DNA of 64,000 bases from Phycisphaerales bacterium (GTDB taxonomy: Bacteria; Planctomycetota; Phycisphaerae; UBA1845; Fen-1342), in assembly GCA_016710275.1 (NCBI GenBank), contig JADJXS010000001.1, positions 124,001 through 188,000 on the forward strand, given 5' to 3'. The position numbers were made by a program, and so were the translations under genes. This document shows, in pieces, positions 54,310-61,166 of this stretch. Position 1 is the stretch's first letter. Every line of letters begins with the position of its first letter. The notes beneath the pieces are model-generated. The model saw only the letters and a program-made list of their open reading frames with translations, was not told where the DNA came from and did no database searches.

Positions 54310-55929
54310 TCACCCGCACCACCCCCCAAATCCGAACCGGTACGCCAGCGCCATCTGCCCGATCATCAGCATCGCCGGCACCAAGCCGCGCACCCAGCGC
54401 GGCGCCCCCGCCAGCAGAATCGCCACCGCCGCGAATGCCGGCGCCGCCAGCCCCACGTACCGCCCCATCGACTCCAGCCCGAAATCGCTCCACCCGCTCT
54501 GCGCATAACGCATCAGAAAAATCAGCGGAGCCGTCAGCAGAAAGACGCGCCAAACCCGCGCCGAGTCCTCCGACCCACCCGCCGAGCAACCCGACTTCCG
54601 CGCCGAACAATCCGACGCCCCCTTCGCGCATTCCGCCGCCGATGCCGAACAATCCGACACCCCCTTCGCGCACTCCGCCGCCGAATCCGAGCAATCCAAC
54701 CCCCGCACCGCGCTCCCACCCACCCGCCGCCACACCACCGCGCCCGCCGCGATCAGCAGCAGCGACAGCGGCATCTGCCACGTCAGCGGCGACGCCAGCA
54801 ATCCGAGGTTCTCCGGAAAGTCGCGCAGCGCCCGCCCGATGTACTTGAACTGCCCCCACACCCGCGTGCCCAGCACAAACGACGACCACCGCTGCGGCCC
54901 CTGATCCCCGAACCACCCCGCTTGCAGCGTCCGCGGATAGACCGTCAGCGAGCCGGTCGTCCACGCCAGCCACCCCAACCACGCGACCAGCCCCGCCGCT
55001 GACAGCGCCGCCACCAGCAACCCGCGCCGAACCCGCCGCGCCGGCGAATCCGCCGCACCGCGCACCGTCGCCCCTCGTCGCACCATCGCCGCCAGTCCCA
55101 GCACCACCGCCGCGACAATCGCCGTCGGCCGCGCCGCCGTCGCCAATGCACAAAGCCCCGCCGCGCTCCACGGCCGTCCGCACTCCATCGCCGCCAGCGC
55201 GCCGACGATCAACAAAAGTGTCAGGCTCTCGGCATAGCCGAAGCTCCAGAACGCCGACGTCGGCCAGCAGAAGGCGATCAACACCGCCCCTGCGGCACAT
55301 TTCTCGCCAAACGAGCGCCGCAGCCACCAGAACATGACAACCGCCGCCGCCAGCGCCGCCGCGTTCGCAACCAGCACCATCCCAAGCCGCGGGCCGACCC
55401 ACGCGCCGATGCCGGCGCTCAGCAGCGGATACAACGGAAAAAACACGATGTTGGACTGCTGCTCGACCCGCGCCCGGCCACCGCCGCCGCGCGGCGCGCC
55501 GCCTGCGCCGACTTCATTCGCGCCGCCTGCGCCGACTTCATTCGCGCCGCCTGCACCGACTTCATTCGTGCCGCCTGCGCCAAGCTCGATCTCGTTCGCG
55601 CCGTTCGTTGCACCTGCAACAGGCGCTCCGTCCGGCGCCGGCGGCCGGTACCCATGCTCCACGATCGAGAGGTAGTGACCGGCGTCCCAGCGCAGCAGCG
55701 GTGCGAAGCTGCGCAGGTGGACGGCGCGCGCCGCGGCGACACGATCGCGCAGATCAGGCGAAACTTCGTCATTCGGCGACAGGGAGCGCAATTCAACGTC
55801 AAAGCACGTCCGCGGCGCGGGCAGCCGCGCTTCGTGCTCGACCCGCGCCGCGGCCCCGGCGTAGGCGGCGATCCACACCGCGCAGCGCGTCAGCACCACC
55901 AGCAGCAGAATGCGCCAGAACGCAGTCAT
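54310..55929 (-). CDS. PIG-V/Gpi18-like mannosyltransferase with expanded repeat loops
   Basis: 539 residues from the ATG at 55929. Membrane segments run from residue 5 to the C-terminus. The first extracytoplasmic loop holds RWDAGHYLSIVEHGY and, after an insertion, NIVFFPLYPLLSAGIG, the two signatures of PIG-V-like mannosyltransferases that use polyprenyl-phosphate mannose. The insertion between the signatures consists of four NEVGAGGA units (24-bp repeats). A second insertion near residue 415-455 repeats a Cys-containing SAAECAKG(V/A)SDCSA unit. Both are in extramembrane loops. The 230-bp region between 54081 and 54309 has no gene. Confidence 0.75.
   Translation of the reverse strand: MTAFWRILLLVVLTRCAVWIAAYAGAAARVEHEARLPAPRTCFDVELRSLSPNDEVSPDLRDRVAAARAVHLRSFAPLLRWDAGHYLSIVEHGYRPPAPDGAPVAGATNGANEIELGAGGTNEVGAGGANEVGAGGANEVGAGGAPRGGGGRARVEQQSNIVFFPLYPLLSAGIGAWVGPRLGMVLVANAAALAAAVVMFWWLRRSFGEKCAAGAVLIAFCWPTSAFWSFGYAESLTLLLIVGALAAMECGRPWSAAGLCALATAARPTAIVAAVVLGLAAMVRRGATVRGAADSPARRVRRGLLVAALSAAGLVAWLGWLAWTTGSLTVYPRTLQAGWFGDQGPQRWSSFVLGTRVWGQFKYIGRALRDFPENLGLLASPLTWQMPLSLLLIAAGAVVWRRVGGSAVRGLDCSDSAAECAKGVSDCSASAAECAKGASDCSARKSGCSAGGSEDSARVWRVFLLTAPLIFLMRYAQSGWSDFGLESMGRYVGLAAPAFAAVAILLAGAPRWVRGLVPAMLMIGQMALAYRFGFGGWCG
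55497..55590 (-). repeat. 24-bp in-frame tandem repeat in the mannosyltransferase
   Basis: About four units of GCGCCGCCTGCGCCGACTTC plus four bases, with few differences. They code for NEVGAGGA on the minus strand. A second, 42-bp repeat in two copies lies at about 54604-54687 in the same gene. Confidence 0.85.
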
Positions 55930-55980
55930 GGAGAGCAACCGGCCGCAATGGGCGGCAATCGGCGCGCATTTGTCACAAAT

Positions 55981-56069
55981 GCGCCGCCGCCCGACAAGTC
56001 ACCTTGTTCGATCACACGAGCGCCGCCGCCGCCCGACAAGTCACCTTGTTCGATCATGCGAGCGCCGCC
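55981..56069. repeat. Tandem duplication at the 3' end of pgeF
   Basis: Two adjacent units (55981-56019 and 56020-56061) share GCCCGACAAGTCACCTTG and the following TTCGATCA, separated by GCGCCGCC blocks, and a third partial GCGCCGCC starts at 56062. The pgeF stop codon lies in the second unit. Confidence 0.85.
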
Positions 56070-56812
56070 AGCAGGCCAAAGTGTCCGCAGCCGGCCCCCT
56101 CCCGCCGAAAGGAATAGAACACGTCGCCGCTGCAGATCGTGCAGACGCCGCCGATTTCGATCTGCTCGTCCGGGATGCCCGCCCTGCGCAGTTGCGCCGC
56201 GTTGGCCGCCCAGAGGTCAAAGAACATGCGATCCCCGGCGCGCGGGAACAGCGTGTCGGCGTCGGGCAGCACGTCGGCCGCGATGCGCACGTCCTCCATC
56301 ACCTCATAGCAGCACGGCCCGGCGCTGGGGCCGATGCCGGCCAGCAGGTCGCGCGGGTCGCAGCCGGCCTCGCGCACCAGGGTCTGGACCAGCAGGCTCG
56401 TCAGATTGGCGACGGTGCAGCGCCAACTGGAGTGACAGACGCCGACGGCGCCGCGCTTCGGGTCATACACCAGCACCAGCGGGCAGTCGGCCGAAAGCAC
56501 CAGCAGGCTGACGCCGCGACCGGTGGTCCAGAGTCCGTCGCAGTCGCGGTGTGCCGCGGGGGGTTCGTTGTCCCGAACCTGTTCCAAGCGCGGCTTGTGC
56601 ACCTGCTGGCAGTGATGCACCCGCGAATGGGGGTTGCCGCAGAGATCACGGGCCATGATCGCGCGGTTGGCGGCGCGCTCCGGCGCCCGGGCATCCTCGC
56701 GGGCGGAGACATCCAGCGGCCGCGTGGAGAAGGCGTGGATCAGTTTCCCCTGCCGCGCCAGCGCGGGCAGGCGCGCGTATCGGCGCTCGCCCATCTGGAA
56801 GAATTCGAGCAT
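56054..56812 (-). CDS. pgeF: Peptidoglycan editing factor PgeF (YfiH, polyphenol oxidase fold)
   Basis: 252 residues from the ATG at 56812, which has AGGAGG 5 nt upstream; the longer frame lacks family similarity. The metal-binding residues of the YfiH fold are visible: HHCQQVHKPR (near 68), LLVLSADCPLVLVYDPKRGA (near 102), GVCHSSWRCTVANL (near 125), and GIGPSAGPCCYEV. The WR segment reads HSSWRCT, while most members have HAGWRG. In E. coli PgeF removes wrong amino acids (Ser for Ala) from the peptidoglycan precursor. The gene stands alone on the minus strand with a PEGA lipoprotein gene 85 nt upstream. Confidence 0.85.
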   Translation of the reverse strand: MLEFFQMGERRYARLPALARQGKLIHAFSTRPLDVSAREDARAPERAANRAIMARDLCGNPHSRVHHCQQVHKPRLEQVRDNEPPAAHRDCDGLWTTGRGVSLLVLSADCPLVLVYDPKRGAVGVCHSSWRCTVANLTSLLVQTLVREAGCDPRDLLAGIGPSAGPCCYEVMEDVRIAADVLPDADTLFPRAGDRMFFDLWAANAAQLRRAGIPDEQIEIGGVCTICSGDVFYSFRREGAGCGHFGLLAALA

Positions 56813-56897
56813 GGACCCCTCCTGCGTCCCGGACAATCGAGGATCAAGCGCGACGGCTGACCGGAATCGAAGGCTGCGGCGGCGCGTCGAATCGGCG

Positions 56898-57317
56898 TCA
56901 GGGTTCATTACCCAGCGCCCGGCTGCGCAGCTCGCGGGCGCGCTGCACGGTCTCCTCGATGGCGACGGGTTCCTGCGGACGGAGGGTGAACGTCGGCCAC
57001 TCATGCACGTCGCGGATCATGCCGGGGTAGAGGTGCTCGGCGAACAGGTCGAGCGGCGGGAATTGATGCCAGGGAGCGCGGATGCGCTGATGGGTCTTGA
57101 GCGTCTGATAGCCGGGCTTGCGGATGATGACGTCGTAGTCGCCGTACCAGACGAATGAGAATTCGGTGGGGGTGACGCCGACCTCCTCATCGTTGATGAG
57201 CACCAGTGCGCCGGGCGGATCCGTGCGGATCTTGACGACTCGTTCGACGCAGCCGGCCGACAGCGCGACGGCCGCGAGTGCGAATGCAAACGCGCGAATT
57301 CCGGCGAATGGGATCAT
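56898..57317 (-). CDS. PEGA-domain lipoprotein
   Basis: 139 residues from the ATG at 57317; the longer open frame has no signal. Residues 1-21 form a lipoprotein signal ending LSAGC. Residues about 25-75 form a PEGA-type domain (VVKIRTDPPGALVLINDEEV, with GVTPTEFSFVWYGDYDVIIR and the KPGYQTLK turn). The C-terminal part is helical (VQRARELRSRAL). PEGA domains are common on surface-anchored bacterial proteins, and the exact role is not known. Similar lipoproteins are frequent in Planctomycetota. Confidence 0.75.
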   Translation of the reverse strand: MIPFAGIRAFAFALAAVALSAGCVERVVKIRTDPPGALVLINDEEVGVTPTEFSFVWYGDYDVIIRKPGYQTLKTHQRIRAPWHQFPPLDLFAEHLYPGMIRDVHEWPTFTLRPQEPVAIEETVQRARELRSRALGNEP

Positions 57318-57725
57318 GGCGGGCCTCGAGCCGTGCCGCGCCGCACCATGGAATTGCGGCGCGCGAGCAACGGCCGGGTCAACATAATCCACGCCGGGCG
57401 CGCTGTCACTCTCCGGCGTTATGGGGCGCAACGGCGCGTCAGCCCCGACAGGCGGGACGAGTTCTGCGGCTGCGGGTCCGGGGCGGCGAAACCGCTGCAC
57501 GAGAGGTCTGGAAACCCGGCGGGCGGCCTGCCACGGGCCGATATCGCCCAGGACGGCAGGTCGGCTCTGAATGCGGGCCGCACTTCGGGGACGTTTGCGC
57601 GAACGCCCCATACGCACGAGACGATCGAGGAAAGCGCAGCGCCGCTGCGCAGCGGCGGCCAGTGAAGGATGCGCGGCGGATCGACGAAGACTCAGGCGGC
57701 GGAGACGTCACCGGGAGGACCGCGC
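57318..57725. other. Intergenic region between divergent genes
   Basis: 408 bp between the PEGA lipoprotein and the first PilZ gene. No gene is supported; one 110-codon open frame on the plus strand has no domain signal or ribosome-binding site. Confidence 0.35.
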
Positions 57726-58466
57726 ATGGGTCTGCTGTCAATGCTGGAGCAATCGCCGACGTTTCCACCGCTGGAGCGCGCCTGCGAGCGCAATGAGCGG
57801 TTGCGCATCTCCTACCGCGGGCCGGACGGCCGCGTGATCAGCGGATACGCGCGCGTGCTGGAAATCGGGGAGGAGCACCTGTTGATGCAGTGGCCGGGGG
57901 TCGGATTCGGGCCGATCGCGGGCATCGCGGCGCGGGTGGAGTGCTATTTCGAGATCGACGGCCTGAGCTATGTATTCGACACGATTTCGCGCGGGCGGGT
58001 CACCAGGCAGGACGTGCGCCTCGGGGCGCTGCCGGTGATGCAGTTGAATCTGCCCGAGCGCGTGGATCAGCGCCAGCAGCGCGCCCGATATCGCGTGTCG
58101 CTGCACAAGGGAACGCCGGTGATGGCCGGCGCGCATGACCTGGAGACGGATGCCCCCTTCGGCGAGATGCGGCTGGCGAATCTATCGGCCGGCGGGGTGC
58201 TGACGCTCAGCGATGATCGGGCCGCCCGCAGCATCCCGCTGGGAGCGCTGTATTGGCTGACCTTCAGCCTGCCGGGCGACCCGCATCCGTTCGGGTTCGT
58301 TGCGCGGCTGGTCCATCGCAACGAATTGAACAATGGAAGCGGGGGGGCGGCGCTCGGATGGGCGTTCGCTCCGGCGGATGACGCGGCGCTGCATGCCGAG
58401 AACGTCCGCCGAATCGAGCGCTTTGTCGCCGCGCGACAGCGCGAGCAGTTGCGTCGCGCTCGCTAG
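57726..58466 (+). CDS. PilZ-domain protein (YcgR-like), first of three
   Basis: 246 residues from the ATG at 57726 with GGGAGG 7 nt upstream. An N-terminal YcgR-like beta domain (RISYRGPDGRVISGY, residue 26 on) precedes the PilZ domain, which begins near residue 115 with RQQRARYRVSL (the c-di-GMP RxxxR motif) and has ANLSAGGVLTLS, the second motif (D/NxSxxG). Such proteins bind c-di-GMP and adjust flagellar, pilus or secretion machinery. It is the first gene of three PilZ genes in a row with a spacing of 30 nt to the next. Confidence 0.85.
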   Translation: MGLLSMLEQSPTFPPLERACERNERLRISYRGPDGRVISGYARVLEIGEEHLLMQWPGVGFGPIAGIAARVECYFEIDGLSYVFDTISRGRVTRQDVRLGALPVMQLNLPERVDQRQQRARYRVSLHKGTPVMAGAHDLETDAPFGEMRLANLSAGGVLTLSDDRAARSIPLGALYWLTFSLPGDPHPFGFVARLVHRNELNNGSGGAALGWAFAPADDAALHAENVRRIERFVAARQREQLRRAR

Positions 58467-58496
58467 CCGCGGGCGGATTGAACCGGGGAACACCAC

Positions 58497-59204
58497 ATGC
58501 TGCTTGATCTTTCGCTGCGTCAGCAGAACCGCGCCCTCGAGCACGCCGTGCGCTGCGGGGCGGCGGTCGAGATTGAGCCGCGCACGTGGTCGTCGGGCGA
58601 TCAATTGCGCGGCCGGTTGAGCGGTCGCGACGGGGCGACGCTGCGAATCGAACTGACCGAAACGCCGCCGCAACCGCTCTCCTCGCTGGTCGGCGCATTC
58701 TGCGACGCGCGGATGACGCTGGGCACCGACCTGGTGCAATTCGCGACCTGCGTGATCGACGTGCTCGAGGACGGCGCGGCGCCGCGCGTGCTGCTGGCGA
58801 CGCCGCAGTCGTCGCAACTGGCCAACCGCCGGCGGTTCATGCGTCATTCCGCACAGGAAGGGACGCCCGTGTCGATTCGGCCGGCCGAGGCCGGAGCGAC
58901 GCACGTCGGCGAGCTGGTGAACATCGGCCCGGACGGGCTGGCCTGTCGCGCACCGCGGGAGGAAGTCGACGAAGCGCTGCTGATCGGCGACTCCTGCCGG
59001 CTGGTGTTCGAGCTGGGGCCGGATGGGACGCCCTTCGACCTGGCGGCCGTGATCTGCAACAAGGCGGCGGATCGTTCCGACCGCACGCACCTGATCGTTG
59101 GATTCGAGTTTGACGCCGTCGGCGCGACCGCCGAATCGGCGCTGCACCGATTGCGCGCGGTGCTGTATGACGCCGCGCCGGATGCCCCGGAGCATGACGC
59201 ATGA
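58497..59204 (+). CDS. PilZ-domain protein, second of three
   Basis: 235 residues. The N-terminal domain (GDQLRGRLSGRDGATLRIEL) is YcgR-like. The PilZ domain starts near residue 107 with LANRRRFMRHSAQEG, which keeps an RRxxxR motif, and has ELVNIGPDGLACR in place of the (D/N)xSxxG motif: the Ser is Gly-Pro-Asp, so c-di-GMP binding may be weak. It overlaps the next gene by 4 nt (ATGA). The three proteins may form a sensor complex with different affinities. Confidence 0.78.
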   Translation: MLLDLSLRQQNRALEHAVRCGAAVEIEPRTWSSGDQLRGRLSGRDGATLRIELTETPPQPLSSLVGAFCDARMTLGTDLVQFATCVIDVLEDGAAPRVLLATPQSSQLANRRRFMRHSAQEGTPVSIRPAEAGATHVGELVNIGPDGLACRAPREEVDEALLIGDSCRLVFELGPDGTPFDLAAVICNKAADRSDRTHLIVGFEFDAVGATAESALHRLRAVLYDAAPDAPEHDA

Positions 59205-60007
59205 AGACCCGAAGTTCATTCTCTCGCGAAGACCTGGCCGAGGTGTTTGACAGCGCCGCCGCCCAACGGGCGCTGGCCGTCGTCACGGTCCAGTCCGCCG
59301 GATCATGGCAGAGCTTCAAGGCCCGCTTCTTGGAAGCGGCCCCCAAGGCGCGCTTCTTCGTTCTCGAGCACGAGTCGTGCGACGCCGACACGCTGCCGGC
59401 GCTGGCGCCGGGGCAGTACACCGGCGTCAGCTTTCGCCATCGCAGCCGCAAGGTGCTCTTCGCCACCGTCGTGGAGGCCAAGGGCAAGTTCATGTTCAAC
59501 GACTCGACCAGCGTGTCGGCGATCCGCTATCGCTGGCCGGAGTCGGTGCTGGAACTGCAGCGCCGTGCCTATCAGCGCACGCTGATTCCCGGAAAGGTGA
59601 AGCTGCTTGCCAACGTCTGGCCGGGCAGTGCCGCCGATCGTCACCAGGTCCAGCATGGGCAGATTCCCGTCGTGACCGGCACCATGATGGACCTCTCCTG
59701 CGGCGGGACGCTGGTGCGGACCGGCCTCGGCACGCCGCCGTCCTGGCCGGCCGATGCGCCCCTCGGAGTCGAGCTGCAGCTTCCCGATGGTCGGACGCCC
59801 GTGACGTTGGATGCGCGTTATCGCGGGTCGCGGCCGGATGAACAGGGCCGGATGTGCCTGGCAATCCAGTTTATCGGCCTGGAGGTTTCGCTCGACGGCC
59901 GGCTGTTGCTGCAACGCATCTCCAAGAGCGTTCAGCAGTTATCGCGTGTTGAGCGTTTGACGGGGGCCACGATGAACGCGCCCCTGGCGGAGCCGTCGGG
60001 GGAATAA
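59201..60007 (+). CDS. PilZ-domain protein, third of three
   Basis: 268 residues. A YcgR-type N-terminal domain (SVSAIRYRWPESVLELQ) leads to a PilZ domain with LQRRAYQRTLIPG (near residue 122) and MMDLSCGGTLVRTG (near 165), both motifs intact. An ATGA overlap couples its translation to the second PilZ gene. After the stop there is a strong bulged hairpin at 60016-60058 and a rho-independent terminator at 60206-60254, which ends the operon. Confidence 0.82.
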   Translation: MKTRSSFSREDLAEVFDSAAAQRALAVVTVQSAGSWQSFKARFLEAAPKARFFVLEHESCDADTLPALAPGQYTGVSFRHRSRKVLFATVVEAKGKFMFNDSTSVSAIRYRWPESVLELQRRAYQRTLIPGKVKLLANVWPGSAADRHQVQHGQIPVVTGTMMDLSCGGTLVRTGLGTPPSWPADAPLGVELQLPDGRTPVTLDARYRGSRPDEQGRMCLAIQFIGLEVSLDGRLLLQRISKSVQQLSRVERLTGATMNAPLAEPSGE

Positions 60008-60015
60008 TGGAGAGC

Positions 60016-60058
60016 GGTCGCCCGTGATGGAACAGCGACAGTGCGTATCACGGCGACC
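60016..60058 (+). other. Hairpin after the PilZ operon
   Basis: GGTCGCCCGTGAT (60016-60028) pairs with ATCACGGCGACC (60047-60058) with one bulged C and an 18-nt loop. There is no T tract after it, so it may be an RNA end-protecting structure rather than a terminator. Confidence 0.6.
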
Positions 60059-60205
60059 CCATGCGAGCGATGATAGGCCCGTAACCGCATTAAAATAAGA
60101 CGGTTATGGCTATGCCGACGGCAATCTGAGATTTTCGCGACACTTTCCGGGCAGATGGGGGTTACACCCTCTTAGTAGTACCCAAATTTGCCCATCCCAG
60201 CGCAT

Positions 60206-60254
60206 GGGCCACGGACTAGTCGCTAGGCTGGTCTGTGGCCCAATTTGCTTTTTC
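60206..60254 (+). terminator. Rho-independent terminator of the PilZ operon
   Basis: GGGCCACGGAC (60206-60216) pairs with GTCTGTGGCCC (60231-60241), with one G-T pair, a 14-nt loop, then AATTTGCTTTTT. It ends the plus-strand transcript; the opposite gene (DUF2062) ends at 60271 on the other side. Confidence 0.75.
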
Positions 60255-60270
60255 CGGCTCTCACTTCATT

Positions 60271-60834
60271 TCAAGCCGCTTCGGATCGCTTGCCCCGGCG
60301 CCGCATGGCGGCCGCAATGCGGCGAACGCCGCCGATCGCGCGCGGCCGCAGAGGCGGATAGAGAATCAACAGCGCGATATACACAAACAGCCCCACCACC
60401 AGGCAGTTGATGATCGAGCCGATCACGAAGGCCTGACCCCACATCAGTGCGTTCATGGTCTCGTTCGTCACGTCGGCCAGATCGTTGACGGCGCGCTCCG
60501 GGCGCGCGAAGAGCGACCCGACCTTGACGTTGAAATAGAAGAGCAGCGGCCACGCGAAGGTCAGGCTCGCTCCTCCGGCGATGCCGGCCGCCAGGTTGCC
60601 GCCCAGCGCACGGGCCACAAACCCCGAAATCAGCACGCCGAAGCCGAAACTGGGCAGGAAGTTGATGATCAGCCCCAGGCTGAAGCCCCGAGCGACCCGT
60701 TCACGGCTCTCGCGCAGCCGAAGCAGCCGCAGCGTGCCCGCGACGCTGCGACGGGTCAGCCGGGTCCACCAGCCCGGGTGCTCGGCGACGGCCGCGGTAG
60801 ATGAAGGACGCAGACTACCTGGTTGCACCAGCAA
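60271..60834 (-). CDS. DUF2062 membrane protein
   Basis: 187 residues. After a short N-terminal region with basic helices (RESRERVARGFSLGLIINFL, residue 42 on) come three or four membrane segments: FLPSFGFGVLISGFVARALG, GNLAAGIAGGASLTFAWPLL and GQAFVIGSIINCLVVGLFV. This is the DUF2062 family, small membrane proteins often found with glycosyltransferase or lipid genes; the function is not established. The gene is convergent with the PilZ operon. Confidence 0.78.
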   Translation of the reverse strand: MLVQPGSLRPSSTAAVAEHPGWWTRLTRRSVAGTLRLLRLRESRERVARGFSLGLIINFLPSFGFGVLISGFVARALGGNLAAGIAGGASLTFAWPLLFYFNVKVGSLFARPERAVNDLADVTNETMNALMWGQAFVIGSIINCLVVGLFVYIALLILYPPLRPRAIGGVRRIAAAMRRRGKRSEAA

Positions 60835-61166
60835 CTCCCCGGAAACCGGTTCTGGAGGCGGCGATCGACAGCACCCGACCTGCGGCGCGGGCCGATCGCG
60901 TCATGAAAACGCACCGTGACGGCTCGACGAACCGGATCATCCTCGGATCATAGACGCGAGCGGGGAATCGCGGGCGAAGAATCATGCCGCAAGCAATGGT
61001 GGCCGCGGGCCGGGCCGGAACGGCCTCAAGCCGCGGGCCGGGAGGGGGTGCCGCCGCAATCGGCATAAAAAACCTCGAATCCACCAGCCGCGCGAATCGC
61101 TGGTGCGTCCTCTCTTCGCGGACCCGCGGGATGCCCCTGCGCGAACCGCTTTTTGGAGGATCGTCG
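60835..61166. other. Intergenic region
   Basis: 332 bp between the DUF2062 gene and the clostripain-like gene, which are divergent. It contains a direct repeat GCCGCGGGCCGGG at about 61006 and 61031. No gene is recognised. Confidence 0.35.

Noticed and set aside
57333..57665. 110-codon plus-strand frame before the PilZ genes
   Set aside because: No ribosome-binding site, no domain signal, and composition like non-coding high-GC sequence.
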